Shown here: positions 32,373 through 41,689 of the stretch, piece after piece | How the letters are laid out: each line of letters begins with the position of its first letter | How positions within the stretch are numbered: position 1 is the stretch's first letter | Assembly (NCBI RefSeq): GCF_007858975.2 | Contig: NZ_CP042220.2 | Coordinates: forward strand, 1,302,001 to 1,366,000 | DNA: 64,000 bases | Reading direction: 5' to 3' | Source: Dickeya poaceiphila | Lineage (GTDB): Bacteria; Pseudomonadota; Gammaproteobacteria; Enterobacterales; Enterobacteriaceae | Position numbers and translations under genes: made by a program | The notes under the pieces: generated by a model | The model's input: the letters and a program-made list of their open reading frames with translations, nothing else | What the model was told of the DNA's origin: nothing | Database searches by the model: none

Positions 32373-34589
32373 ATGACAAACTGTGAGAAAATTAGATACA
32401 AAATGACATCCCGGTTTTTTTTTATTTTCTTGCTGACATCGTTGGTATTTGATAGTCGAGCTGATGGTGTGTCGATAGAGAATGAAAATACACTGAATGA
32501 AAATGAAGAGGCTGGCTTTTTATTCGAAAATCCGCCTCATTTGCAGCGATTGGTCAAGCCGCTATTACAGAATCACTTTAGCGGTATTCAGGAGGAAAAT
32601 AGGGAAAAATATTATGAGCTGGACGTCGGGTATGTGGAGGGGCGAATTTATGATCCGTCACAAAACCGCTTTCAGAAGGTGCACTTGCGTGGATACACCG
32701 GCAGTACGGATAGACTACCGGTTATCGGCGCGCCGTTTGTTGCGCCACAGATAGATGTTATGCCCGGTGATACAGTAAGGATTCTGCTTAAAAATAATTT
32801 GCCGGTGGATAGTAGCTGTCAGCTGCATCAAATGGGGAGCGGAAATGCGTCATCAATGCTGATGCATTCTCATTCTACCATGGCACAGCCGGCCTCAGGC
32901 GCGTCGCTATCATCATCGGCGTTGTCCAATTCGCCCCACTGCTTTAATGGCACTAACCTGCACGCCCACGGTATATGGATCAGCCCGACAGGTAACAGTG
33001 ACAATGTGCTACTGTCGGTGAATCCGGGCAACAGCTTTGAATACCAGTACAACTTCTCGCAGGATATTCCAGCCGGTACTTTCTGGTATCACTCTCACCG
33101 ACACGGCTCTACCGCGTTGCAGGTTTCCAGCGGCATGGCGGGAGCGCTTATTGTGCATGGTGACCGCAAGCCCACCGCGTCGTCGAATGGCGATCTGGAC
33201 ACGCTGCTGATTGACCCCGACAGCCGGCAACCGTTCCCGGAACACACGGTATTGTTCCAGCAGATTGAGTATGCCTGTCTGGGGCGGGATGGAAAGTTGA
33301 AACGGGATCAGAAGGGTAATATTAACTGGGATTGCCGCCCTAACGAGACGGGTGTCATTGAAGATTACGCTCAGTTTGGTCCTGGCACCTGGCAGGCATC
33401 CGGTCGCTGGACCAGCATTAACGGCGTGGTATTGCCAACCTTTAAAGCGACTACCGGGCAGGTCGAGCGCTGGCGGCTGATTCACGGCGGCGTACGGGAA
33501 ACCATCAATGTGGAATTCCGTAAGATAAAAGCAGGCATGAATCTCAATGAATTACATCGCAAAACTCATTTTGGCAAATTACGCCGTCAGGATGTTGATG
33601 CACTGATTAACGAGCTTTGTTCTGGTGAAAAGATCCCTTTCCAGGTGGTCGCTGCTGACGGATTAACCATGTCTCATTCTCTGACGGCGGAGAAGGTGAC
33701 GTTACAGCCGGGGTATCGTTATGATCTGCTGACGATGTTTCCACAGGCAGGCGGTTATTGCATGATCCAGCCAGCGCAATCAAGGACGGGTAGCATTAGC
33801 GGTAAGGCTCAGGGTAACAGCTTGCTGGGGTTGGTTTCCGTATCTGGCACGGATAATATCGCGGTGCAGGATTTTGTGCCTACCTTACGCCGTAAGCTGA
33901 CGTATTCAGCGCAGAAATTGATGCCTGAAGAGGTGAGGCAGAACATTGTTGATGAGCTGAATCGTAGCGATAACCAGATCTATCTCACCCGGTTCGCACC
34001 ACATACGCGTGATGTGAGTGATGAAGAGATTGCCGGTCAACCAAAACAGAAAATCGTCTTTTTTGCTGGCGGTACGCAACCGAATAAAGCCAATATCTTC
34101 GCTATCGGCCATGACTTTGGCGTGGAGAAAGTGAACGGTGTATGGTTGCCGAAACAGCTCAACGCTTATGATCCTAAGCGCATTGATATGACGTTGCCAT
34201 TATGGGCATCGCAAGAATGGGAACTGCGTTCATACAGTGTCAGCCATCCATTTCATATTCACGTGAATCCGTTTCAGATTGTGGCGATTTACGATCCTCA
34301 AGGGCGTGATGTCAGCTTGCCTGGTGCTACAGAAGCCGATGGTGACAGCCAGTTTGCTGGCTTGAAAGGGCAGTGGAAAGACACGATTTTCGTCAAAACT
34401 AATTTGCTGCCCGGCCAATTGACCGGTAAGCCGCAAAACTATTACCGCGTATTGTTAAGAACTCGCTATCAGCGCTATATCGGTGAGTTTGTACTGCACT
34501 GCCACATTTTGGATCACGAAGATCAAGGGATGATGGAAAATGTCGAGATTGTGCTGTCACAGGAGCAAAAAGCAGCGCATCGCCAGTGA
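32373..34589 (+). CDS. Secreted multicopper oxidase (laccase-like)
   Basis: A predicted exported copper enzyme that oxidises metal or phenolic substrates while reducing O2 to water; its substrate cannot be told from sequence. An N-terminal hydrophobic signal (FFFIFLLTSLVF) follows basic residues. All four copper motifs are intact: H197-A-H199 (NLHAHGIWI), H240-S-H242 (FWYHSHRHG), the HPFHIHVNPF block from H625, and H709-C710-H711 with H715 and axial M720 (HCHILDHEDQGMM). At 738 residues it is much longer than CueO. A His/Met/Ser-rich insert (about residues 150-190) precedes the first motif and could bind copper. GAGG at 32361-32364 supports the start. It stands alone, flanked by AT-rich DNA upstream. 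Confidence 0.85.
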   Translation: MTNCEKIRYKMTSRFFFIFLLTSLVFDSRADGVSIENENTLNENEEAGFLFENPPHLQRLVKPLLQNHFSGIQEENREKYYELDVGYVEGRIYDPSQNRFQKVHLRGYTGSTDRLPVIGAPFVAPQIDVMPGDTVRILLKNNLPVDSSCQLHQMGSGNASSMLMHSHSTMAQPASGASLSSSALSNSPHCFNGTNLHAHGIWISPTGNSDNVLLSVNPGNSFEYQYNFSQDIPAGTFWYHSHRHGSTALQVSSGMAGALIVHGDRKPTASSNGDLDTLLIDPDSRQPFPEHTVLFQQIEYACLGRDGKLKRDQKGNINWDCRPNETGVIEDYAQFGPGTWQASGRWTSINGVVLPTFKATTGQVERWRLIHGGVRETINVEFRKIKAGMNLNELHRKTHFGKLRRQDVDALINELCSGEKIPFQVVAADGLTMSHSLTAEKVTLQPGYRYDLLTMFPQAGGYCMIQPAQSRTGSISGKAQGNSLLGLVSVSGTDNIAVQDFVPTLRRKLTYSAQKLMPEEVRQNIVDELNRSDNQIYLTRFAPHTRDVSDEEIAGQPKQKIVFFAGGTQPNKANIFAIGHDFGVEKVNGVWLPKQLNAYDPKRIDMTLPLWASQEWELRSYSVSHPFHIHVNPFQIVAIYDPQGRDVSLPGATEADGDSQFAGLKGQWKDTIFVKTNLLPGQLTGKPQNYYRVLLRTRYQRYIGEFVLHCHILDHEDQGMMENVEIVLSQEQKAAHRQ

Positions 34590-34655
34590 AATCATCAGGA
34601 ATCAGCGATGGGGATGACGAATGTTGTGGGGTAATGCTGAAAAGGGATGAAAAAA

Positions 34656-34689
34656 CTAAAGCCGCCTGAATGCAAAAAGGCGGCTTTTA
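34656..34689. terminator. Terminator between multicopper oxidase and small ORF
   Basis: An inverted repeat centred on AAAGCCGCCT / AGGCGGCTTT. On the minus strand it is followed by GTTTTTT, a strong terminator for the 29-residue small ORF. On the plus strand the T-run is short, so it is weaker for the oxidase gene. Confidence 0.8.
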
Positions 34690-34705
34690 GTCTGCGGCGT
34701 TCATA

Positions 34706-34795
34706 TCAAAACGGGCTAATGATGGAACCAATACGTTCGCAGTAGCCAACGTAGATATCGCCCAGTTTTTTGAAAAAATTGATCAATGCGCTCAT
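34706..34795 (-). CDS. Undescribed 29-residue small protein
   Basis: I do not recognise this protein. It begins MSALINFFKKLGD, contains a Tyr-rich middle with one cysteine (DIYVGYCERIG) and ends SIISPF. Residues 3-25 could form an amphipathic helix. Support for a real gene: a clean ribosome site (GGAG) seven bases before the ATG at 34795, a strong terminator just after the stop, and two CRP-type palindromes upstream. It is convergent with the multicopper oxidase and downstream of the phzF-like gene, with 182 bases between. It could be a membrane-peripheral regulator or a toxin-like peptide; neither is shown. Confidence 0.6.
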   Translation of the reverse strand: MSALINFFKKLGDIYVGYCERIGSIISPF

Positions 34796-34826
34796 GGTTG
34801 TCTCCATTATCGTCGTTAGTGTTTTA

Positions 34827-34842
34827 TGTGATGCTTGTCACG
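34827..34842 (-). promoter_or_regulatory. CRP-type site, proximal to small ORF
   Basis: The palindrome TGTGATGCTTGTCACG matches the CRP consensus TGTGA-N6-TCACA at nine of ten positions. It lies 32 bases upstream of the small-ORF start codon and would overlap the leader or promoter. Confidence 0.6.
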
Positions 34843-34883
34843 GTTTTGATGATAATGGATAGAAAACGTCATTTCAACTTTTT

Positions 34884-34899
34884 TGTGACAAAAGTCACA
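34884..34899 (-). promoter_or_regulatory. CRP-type site, distal to small ORF
   Basis: TGTGACAAAAGTCACA is a perfect TGTGA-N6-TCACA match. On the minus strand it is followed by a possible -10 (TATCCA at 34861-34856), which would put the site at about -42, a class II activator position. The centre is 57 bases from the proximal site. Confidence 0.7.
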
Positions 34900-34977
34900 T
34901 TATTATTACGGCGATGGCATCGTGAGGTGAGTCACGGGCCGTCGTTTTGGCAGCGCTCCAACTGACAGAAACGTGCG

Positions 34978-35859
34978 TTATAAGGTAATTTCACCGTTAA
35001 TCAACGTGTTACTGTGACCACCAATCCATGGCTGGCCGTCAATATAGGAAACATTGACCCGGCCATCGCGGTACAGCATGGTGCCCTGACGTACCCGATA
35101 ACCGAGCTTGTGGTCCGCTTGTTCCGGCAACGAGCTGTGCTGAATCACTCTGGCGATGCAGGCGTTGGCACTGCCGGTCACCGGGTCTTCCACCACCGTA
35201 TCATTGATCATAAAAAAGGCTCGTACTTCATAGTCGATTGGGCTGCCGTTGTCGTGCGGTCCGTAGATCGCTACGCCATTGGTTTGGCCGAGTTGTTGCA
35301 AGCGTTGCAGATGAGTGGCGTTAGGACGAGCCTCCAGGCAGGCGCGCGCGCTTTCCATTCTTACCGTCAGCCAGCGGAGCCCCATCTGTACGTTGACCGG
35401 GCGATGGCCTGGATGACGTAAATGGCTGCCGATCGCACTATCGAGCAACGCGTAATATTGCGGGTCGAGTTCTGTCATCGTGGCGTCCGGTGCGTGAAAC
35501 GCAAGTTGGCCATCATCGCCAATCACCACCGGCACTAACCCGATACTGCATTGCTGGATGAGTTGATGCGGTACATGCGGCGTCAGGCCAGACTCCAGCA
35601 GTGCATGTGCCGTCCCCAGCGTTGGATGACCCGCGAACGGCAACTCTTCCGATGGGGTGAAAATACGCACCCGATAATCGGCCAGTGGGTTGTCCGGCGG
35701 CAGAACAAACGTGGTTTCCGATAAATTGGTCCAGTGAGCAATGGATTGCATCTGTTCATTGCTGAGGCCGTCGGCGTCCAGAATGACGGCCAGCGGATTG
35801 CCTTTAGCGGGATGAGAGCTGAACACATCGACCTGTTTAAAACGGCGTGATGACGGCAT
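34978..35859 (-). CDS. PhzF-family isomerase-like protein
   Basis: A member of the phenazine-biosynthesis PhzF/diaminopimelate-epimerase fold. PhzF itself isomerises a dihydro-anthranilate in phenazine synthesis, but most enterobacterial members (YddE type) have no known substrate. The catalytic glutamate is E48 in NLSETTFVLPP, with the conserved GHPTLGTAHALL and DPVTGSANACIA phosphate-binding-like loops. The 293-residue length is typical. There are no phenazine genes nearby, so a phenazine role is unlikely. It is divergent from ybiT. Confidence 0.85.
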   Translation of the reverse strand: MPSSRRFKQVDVFSSHPAKGNPLAVILDADGLSNEQMQSIAHWTNLSETTFVLPPDNPLADYRVRIFTPSEELPFAGHPTLGTAHALLESGLTPHVPHQLIQQCSIGLVPVVIGDDGQLAFHAPDATMTELDPQYYALLDSAIGSHLRHPGHRPVNVQMGLRWLTVRMESARACLEARPNATHLQRLQQLGQTNGVAIYGPHDNGSPIDYEVRAFFMINDTVVEDPVTGSANACIARVIQHSSLPEQADHKLGYRVRQGTMLYRDGRVNVSYIDGQPWIGGHSNTLINGEITL

Positions 35860-36073
35860 CTGATTTTTTTCCTTCTGCGATTCGTGACAATGCTCATTAT
35901 GTACGCCTGACCATGTGCTGTCGTGTCTATTGTCGGTTGTGGGCAGCGCAAGGGAACGTAAAGGAGAGAGGTGACATTATTTTTGATTAAAAAATGCACG
36001 ATGATCGCCGGGATTCTGCCTCCCGATTGTGGCATAATGCGCGCCAAATCACATTCCTAATCGAGTAAGTGCT

Positions 36074-37666
36074 GTGCTGGTAACCAATAATATTACGATG
36101 CAATTCGGCAGTAAGCCGTTGTTTGAGAACATTTCTGTCAAGTTCGGCGGCGGTAACCGCTATGGATTGATCGGCGCCAACGGCTGCGGTAAATCCACAT
36201 TCATGAAGATCCTCGGCGGCGATCTGGTGCCGAGCGCGGGCAACGTCGCTATCGATCCGAACGAGCGGATCGGTAAATTGCGCCAGGATCAGTTCGCGTT
36301 TGAACAATACAGCGTGCTGGATACAGTGATTATGGGGCACGTCGAACTGTGGGAAGTGAAAGAAGAACGTGACCGTATTTATGCGCTGGGTGAAATGAGC
36401 GAAGAAGATGGCTACCGGGTGGCTGATCTGGAAGTCAAATACGGCGAGATGGACGGTTACAGTGCTGAATCGCGCGCGGGTGAACTGCTGTTGGGAGTGG
36501 GCATTCCGCTGGAGCAGCACTATGGGCCAATGAGCGAAGTTGCCCCAGGTTGGAAACTGCGTGTGCTGCTGGCGCAGGCATTGTTCTCCAATCCGGATAT
36601 TCTGCTGCTGGACGAACCGACCAACAACCTGGATATCGATACCATCCGCTGGCTGGAGCAGGTGCTGAATGAACGTAACAGCACCATGATCATCATTTCC
36701 CATGACCGTCACTTCCTTAATATGGTCTGTACCCATATGGCGGATCTGGACTACGGCGAGCTGCGCATTTATCCCGGTAACTACGACGAGTACATGACAG
36801 CAGCAACACAAGCGCGTGAGCGTCTGCTGGCGGATAACGCGAAGAAGAAGGCACAGATTGCCGAATTGCAGTCGTTTGTCAGCCGTTTTAGCGCTAATGC
36901 CTCCAAATCGCGTCAGGCGACTTCCCGTGCGCGTCAGATAGAGAAAATCCAACTGGAAGAAGTGAAGGCTTCCAGCCGTCAGAACCCGTTTATTCGTTTC
37001 GAGCAGGACAAGAAACTGTTCCGTAATGCGCTGGAAATTGACGGACTCACGAAAGGCTTTGATAACGGGCCGCTGTTCAGTCAGATGAAAATGTTGATTG
37101 AAGTGGGTGAAAAGGTGGCGATTCTCGGTACTAACGGTATCGGTAAATCCACCTTGCTGAAAACACTGGTTGGTGAACTAGCGCCGGAATCCGGCACCGT
37201 CAAATGGTCGGAAAACGTGCGTATTGGTTATTACGCTCAGGATCACGAGTACGAATTTGACGGCGACTTGACGGTGTTTGACTGGATGAGCCAGTGGAAG
37301 CAGGAGAGTGACGACGAGCAGGCGGTACGCAGCGTGTTAGGGCGTCTGCTGTTTTCTCAGGATGATATCCGCAAGAAGGTCAAGGTGCTGTCCGGTGGTG
37401 AAAAAGGTCGGATGCTGTTTGGCAAGCTGATGATGCAAAAACCTAATATTCTGGTGATGGACGAACCGACCAACCACCTGGATATGGAATCCATCGAGTC
37501 GCTGAATATGGCGCTGGAATTGTATCAGGGCACGCTACTGTTTGTGTCGCATGACCGTGAATTCGTCAGTTCGCTGGCGACCCGCATTGTGGAAATCATG
37601 CCGGGTAAAGTGATTGATTTCAGTGGCAGTTATGAAGATTATCTGCGTAGTCGCGGAATCGAATAA
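36074..37666 (+). CDS. ybiT: ABC-F ribosome-associated ATPase YbiT
   Basis: A soluble ABC-F protein with two nucleotide-binding domains and no membrane part; the family binds the ribosomal E site and modulates translation. Walker A motifs are GANGCGKST (residues 35-43) and GTNGIGKST (about 352-360). Walker B occurs twice in [11 protein letters not shown] and [10 protein letters not shown]. The linker of the two domains (about 245-310) is rich in Lys/Arg/Gln. The start is a GTG at 36074, which fits the family N-terminus [11 protein letters not shown]. Length is 530, as in E. coli. A terminator follows. Confidence 0.95.
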   Translation: MLVTNNITMQFGSKPLFENISVKFGGGNRYGLIGANGCGKSTFMKILGGDLVPSAGNVAIDPNERIGKLRQDQFAFEQYSVLDTVIMGHVELWEVKEERDRIYALGEMSEEDGYRVADLEVKYGEMDGYSAESRAGELLLGVGIPLEQHYGPMSEVAPGWKLRVLLAQALFSNPDILLLDEPTNNLDIDTIRWLEQVLNERNSTMIIISHDRHFLNMVCTHMADLDYGELRIYPGNYDEYMTAATQARERLLADNAKKKAQIAELQSFVSRFSANASKSRQATSRARQIEKIQLEEVKASSRQNPFIRFEQDKKLFRNALEIDGLTKGFDNGPLFSQMKMLIEVGEKVAILGTNGIGKSTLLKTLVGELAPESGTVKWSENVRIGYYAQDHEYEFDGDLTVFDWMSQWKQESDDEQAVRSVLGRLLFSQDDIRKKVKVLSGGEKGRMLFGKLMMQKPNILVMDEPTNHLDMESIESLNMALELYQGTLLFVSHDREFVSSLATRIVEIMPGKVIDFSGSYEDYLRSRGIE

Positions 37667-37682
37667 TATTCTGTGTTTCCAG

Positions 37683-37715
37683 AAAAAGCAGTCGCTTGTC
37701 GGCTGCTTTTTTTAT
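37683..37715 (+). terminator. Terminator of ybiT
   Basis: A 12-bp stem (AAAAAGCAGTCG / CGGCTGCTTTTT, one G-U pair) with a 5-base loop and T-run, directly after ybiT. Confidence 0.85.
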
Positions 37716-37874
37716 TAGCTAAAATGTGAAACAGGATGAGGAACATCCTGAATAAAAAACAACCGCAGCGTACACTTTTATCTTTCGGTTCAACAGCGAT
37801 ATTATCTGGCGATTTTACTTTTAAAAGTAAAGTATCTAATGTAGCTATATTGGTTGGTGAAGACATGATGAATG

Positions 37875-38001
37875 TATACCCGTCATACTTCAAGTTGCAG
37901 GTGCGTTGGCTGCCTTCGCTCACCCCAATCACTTACTTGAGTAAGCTCCTGGGGATTCACTCGGTTGCTGCCTTCCTGCAACTCAAATTATTTAGGGTAT
38001 A
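37875..38001. repeat. Enterobacterial palindromic repeat element
   Basis: A 127-base imperfect palindrome bounded by TATACCC and GGGTATA. Inner arms include AGTTGCAGG / CCTGCAACT and ACTTGAGTAAG around the centre. The sequence resembles a non-coding palindromic repeat family I recall as dispersed in Dickeya, Pectobacterium, Serratia and Yersinia genomes (ERIC/YPAL-like). It would fold into a long RNA hairpin if transcribed. A short open frame across it is not a gene. Confidence 0.75.
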
Positions 38002-38355
38002 ACTCAATAACAATAAAATAAAACCCGCCAAAGAGGATATTGATTAAAATGATTAAAAATCAAATGGATAATAATTTTATTATAACTGATATAAGTTACA
38101 GTTAAATCGATTAAGCTACTGTAGTTCACAGAAAAATATTTGATTTGTTACGTGTTGAGATGCCTTCTCATTTAATTTGGCAGATTGCGCGTTCGAAAAA
38201 TAAATATCGCGGAGATCCTCACAGAAGACACATAAATAAAATGGTTATTCCCCGGCCAATTGATAGAGATCAAGTTGGTGATGTTATTCCCCTCATTATT
38301 CTATGCCGGCACGGAAATGTGTTACTCCGACTTGGCTACAGGAGAATAATAAAGA
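38002..38355 (+). other. AT-rich hyb operon upstream region
   Basis: About 350 bases upstream of hybO, AT-rich in its left half. TTGATTAAAATGAT at 38040-38053 has one perfect FNR half-site and a weaker second half, which would suit an anaerobic operon, but the match is only moderate. A frame crossing into hybO in another phase is not supported. Confidence 0.35.
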
Positions 38356-39483
38356 ATGAATGGGGAAAATATGATGCTTTCCCGTCACGGCATCAATCGC
38401 CGCGATTTTATGAAGCTATGTGCCGCACTTGCCGCCACCATGGGGTTGAAAGAGGCCGCCGCCGCAGAAATGGCCCAGTCACTGACGTCTCCCCAGCGTC
38501 CGCCGGTGATCTGGATTGGCGCACAGGAATGTACCGGATGTACGGAATCCCTGCTGCGTTCGACCCACCCGACCATTGAAAATCTGCTGCTGAATACTAT
38601 CTCGCTGGAATACCACGAAGTCCTCTCCGCCGCGTTTGGTGAGCAGGCGGAAGAAAACAAACACCGCGCTATCGAACAGTACAAAGGTAAATACGTACTG
38701 GTGGTAGACGGTTCCATTCCGCTAAAAGATGGCGGTATCTACTGCATGGTGGCCGGCAAGCCGATTGTCGAGCACATCCGTGCCGCTGCCGAACATGCCG
38801 CCGCCATTGTCGCCATTGGTTCCTGCTCTGCCTGGGGCGGGGTGCCAGCCAGTGGTTCTAACCCGACGGGGGCCGCTAGCTTGCAGACGGTGCTGCCGGG
38901 TAAAACCGTTATCAACATTCCTGGGTGCCCACCCAACCCGCATAACTTCCTGGCGACGATAGCGCACATCATCACTTATCAGCGTGCGCCAGCGCTCGAC
39001 AGCCAGAATCGCCCCTCCTTCGCCTATGCTCGCCTGATTCACGAAAACTGCGAGCGCCGTCCACATTTCGATGCCGGTCGTTTCGCCAAAGAGTTTGGCG
39101 ATGAAGGGCACCGTCAGGGGTGGTGCCTCTACCATCTGGGGTGTAAGGGACCGGAAACCTACGGCAACTGTTCAACGCTGGAGTTCTGCGACGTAGGCGG
39201 CGGTATCTGGCCGGTGGGGATTGGTCATCCGTGTTATGGCTGCAACGAGCAGGGCATCGGGTTTACCAAGGGTATTTTCCAGTTGGCTAACGTGGAAAAT
39301 CCGACGCCGCGTGTTGAAAAGCCGTTGGTGACCAGCCCGGAAGGTGGCAACAGTTCTGCGACGGCCACCGGGCTTATCGGCGGCGTACTGGGGGCGGTAG
39401 CCGGTGTGAGCCTGATGGCCGTGCGCGAATTAGGTCGGCAGAAAAAACAGCAGGACGCCGGCAACGCATCCCAGGAGGGCTAA
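38356..39483 (+). CDS. hybO: Hydrogenase-2 small subunit
   Basis: The iron-sulfur small subunit of the membrane-bound nickel-iron hydrogenase-2, exported folded with HybC by the Tat system. A twin-arginine signal NRRDFMKLCAALAATMG is at residues 14-30. The mature part shows the proximal cluster start GAQECTGCTESLL, the GSCSAWGG and PGCPPNP motifs, and the C-terminal CYGCNEQGIGF cluster region. A C-terminal hydrophobic helix (GLIGGVLGAVAGVSLMAV) anchors it in the membrane. AGGAG precedes the ATG at 38356 by about 11 bases. Length is 375 against 372 in E. coli. It heads the hyb operon. Confidence 0.96.
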   Translation: MNGENMMLSRHGINRRDFMKLCAALAATMGLKEAAAAEMAQSLTSPQRPPVIWIGAQECTGCTESLLRSTHPTIENLLLNTISLEYHEVLSAAFGEQAEENKHRAIEQYKGKYVLVVDGSIPLKDGGIYCMVAGKPIVEHIRAAAEHAAAIVAIGSCSAWGGVPASGSNPTGAASLQTVLPGKTVINIPGCPPNPHNFLATIAHIITYQRAPALDSQNRPSFAYARLIHENCERRPHFDAGRFAKEFGDEGHRQGWCLYHLGCKGPETYGNCSTLEFCDVGGGIWPVGIGHPCYGCNEQGIGFTKGIFQLANVENPTPRVEKPLVTSPEGGNSSATATGLIGGVLGAVAGVSLMAVRELGRQKKQQDAGNASQEG

Positions 39484-39486
39484 GCC

Positions 39487-40503
39487 GTGAACAGACGCAA
39501 TTTTTTCAAGCTGGCGTCCGCGGGAGCACTACTGGCGGGTACGCCGCTGGTCAGTCAGGCGCAGGCCACCAACCGACCGCCGATTCCCGGCGCGCTCGGT
39601 ATGCTGTATGACTCCACACTGTGTGTGGGCTGCCAGGCGTGTGTGAGCAAATGCCAGCAGGTCAACAAGCTGGAGTATAAACCAGACAGCGCGGTCTATT
39701 CCGGCGGTGCGGCGACCTGGTCCAACAATGACAAGCTCAGCCCGTACACCAACAACATCATTCAGGTATGGCGTAGCGGCGACGGCAAAAACAAGGATCA
39801 GGCGAAGGATGGTTACGCCTACATCAAAAAGCAGTGTATGCACTGCGTCGATCCTAACTGTGTGTCGGTGTGCCCGGTTTCGGCGTTGAAGAAAGACCCG
39901 AAAACCGGCGTGGTGCATTACGACGCCAGTATCTGTACCGGTTGCCGTTATTGCATGGTGGCCTGTCCGTTCAATGTACCGAAGTACGACTATGAGAACC
40001 CGCTTGGCAAGATCCACAAATGCGAGCTGTGCAATCAGCCAGAACTGGCAAGGCTCGACAAAGGCGGAATGCCGGGGTGTGTGGAAGTTTGTCCGACCGG
40101 GGCGGTGATTTACGGCACCCGCGAGCAACTGCTGGAGGAAGCGAAACGCCGGCTGGCGCTTAAGCCGGGCGATGAATACGCCTACCCACGCCAGACGTTG
40201 GACAGGAAAGACACCTACCTGCACACCGTGCCGAGCTATGAGCGGTATGTTTATGGCGAAAAGGAAGCGGGTGGCACGCAGGTGCTGGTGCTGGCTGGAG
40301 TGCCGTACCAAAACCTGGAAATGCCGGCGCTGGATTCGTTGTCCACCGGTGCGCGTTCAGAGCATATCCAGCACACGCTGTATAAAGGCATGGTGCTGCC
40401 GCTGGCGGTACTGGCCGGGTTGTCGGTACTGGTGCATCGCAATACTCGCGCTGAGCGGGAAGAGACGCACGACTCACAGGAGAAACCTCATGACGGCGCA
40501 TAA
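39487..40503 (+). CDS. hybA: Hydrogenase-2 ferredoxin-like subunit HybA
   Basis: The periplasmic electron-transfer subunit passing electrons between HybOC and the quinone-linked HybB. A Tat signal ([17 protein letters not shown]) opens the protein. Four cysteine-rich 4Fe-4S binding segments are visible ([46 protein letters not shown] with a later CVEVCP). A hydrophobic segment near residues 300-317 is a likely C-terminal anchor. The start codon is GTG (39487). At 338 residues it is about ten longer than the E. coli protein. Confidence 0.95.
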   Translation: MNRRNFFKLASAGALLAGTPLVSQAQATNRPPIPGALGMLYDSTLCVGCQACVSKCQQVNKLEYKPDSAVYSGGAATWSNNDKLSPYTNNIIQVWRSGDGKNKDQAKDGYAYIKKQCMHCVDPNCVSVCPVSALKKDPKTGVVHYDASICTGCRYCMVACPFNVPKYDYENPLGKIHKCELCNQPELARLDKGGMPGCVEVCPTGAVIYGTREQLLEEAKRRLALKPGDEYAYPRQTLDRKDTYLHTVPSYERYVYGEKEAGGTQVLVLAGVPYQNLEMPALDSLSTGARSEHIQHTLYKGMVLPLAVLAGLSVLVHRNTRAEREETHDSQEKPHDGA

Positions 40504-41689
40504 AGCAAGTCCGTTGGGCGGTCGGCTGGTGAGCTGGCCGGTGATGCTGCTGGCTCCGCTGGTGGCGATTTGCGCGATCCTGATCGTGAAACGTCTGTTT
40601 CTGGGGATAGGCTCCGTTGCCGATCTTAACGGCGGCTACCCGTGGGGGATCTGGATCGCGTTTGACCTGCTGGTCGGCACCGGCTTTGCCTGCGGCGGTT
40701 GGGCGCTGGCCTGGGCGGTATACGTGTTTAATCGCGGTGAATATCACCCATTGGTGCGTCCGGCGCTGCTCGCCAGCCTGTTCGGCTATTCGCTGGGCGG
40801 ATTGTCGATAACCATCGACGTTGGCCGTTACTGGAACCTGCCGTACTTTTATATTCCCGGCTATTTCAACACCAATTCGGTGCTGTTTGAAACCGCGGTA
40901 TGTATGACTATCTACATCGGGGTGATGGCGCTGGAGTTCGCGCCGGTGGTGCTGGAGCGTTTCGGCTGGCATGTGTCGCTGAAACGGCTCAACAAAGTGA
41001 TGTTTTTCATCATTGCGCTGGGAGCGTTGCTGCCGACGATGCACCAGTCATCAATGGGATCGTTGATGATTTCCGCCGGTTACAAGGTACACCCGCTGTG
41101 GCAGAGCTATGAACTGCTGCCGCTGCTGTCGTTGCTGACCGCATTCATCATGGGCTTTTCGATCGTGATTTTCGAAGGCTCGATGGTGCAGGCGGGTCTG
41201 AAAGGGCGCGGGCCGGATGAGCAGGCGCTGTTTCGCAAACTGACGGTGCTGACGCGGGTGCTGGTCTTGCTGTTTATGGTGTTGCGCCTCGGCGAGATTA
41301 TCTGGCATCAGAAAACCGCATTGCTGTTCGCCGGTGATCGCTTCTCGCTGATGTTCTGGTGTGAGATGGCGCTGATGCTGATGCCGCTGCTGATACTCCA
41401 GCAGTCGCGCGGCCGTCAGGATGCCCGCTGGCTGTTCGTCAGCGCGCTCAGCATGTTGTTCGGCGCGGCATTGTGGCGACTGAGTTACTCGCTGCTGGCG
41501 TTCAATCCGGGCAACGGCTACCACTATTTTCCCAAAGCGCAAGAGATCCTGATTTCCATTGGCTTCGTCGCCATTGAGGTCTGCGCCTACATCTTGTTAA
41601 TCCGCCTGCTGCCGGTACTGCCCGCGCTGAAAGGCGAACATACGCATCATCAGGCTGAGGTAAAGCATGAGCCAACGCATCACCATTGA
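40490..41689 (+). CDS. hybB: Hydrogenase-2 membrane subunit HybB
   Basis: An NrfD/PsrC-type integral membrane protein that exchanges electrons with quinone for hydrogenase-2. About ten hydrophobic segments are seen. The start ATG at 40490 overlaps the hybA end by 14 bases; the long open frame reaching back to 40172 is only the other reading phase of hybA. The 399-residue product is slightly longer than in E. coli, with a His-rich tail ([17 protein letters not shown]) that overlaps the hybC start. That tail might touch nickel or be neutral. Confidence 0.94.
   Translation: MTAHKASPLGGRLVSWPVMLLAPLVAICAILIVKRLFLGIGSVADLNGGYPWGIWIAFDLLVGTGFACGGWALAWAVYVFNRGEYHPLVRPALLASLFGYSLGGLSITIDVGRYWNLPYFYIPGYFNTNSVLFETAVCMTIYIGVMALEFAPVVLERFGWHVSLKRLNKVMFFIIALGALLPTMHQSSMGSLMISAGYKVHPLWQSYELLPLLSLLTAFIMGFSIVIFEGSMVQAGLKGRGPDEQALFRKLTVLTRVLVLLFMVLRLGEIIWHQKTALLFAGDRFSLMFWCEMALMLMPLLILQQSRGRQDARWLFVSALSMLFGAALWRLSYSLLAFNPGNGYHYFPKAQEILISIGFVAIEVCAYILLIRLLPVLPALKGEHTHHQAEVKHEPTHHH

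Noticed and set aside
35987..36952. 321-codon minus-strand frame
   Set aside because: It mirrors ybiT and extends into the ybiT promoter; the translated product has no protein-like motifs.
38145..38579. 144-codon plus-strand frame overlapping the hybO start
   Set aside because: More than half of it is the wrong phase of hybO; the upstream part is short and unrecognised.
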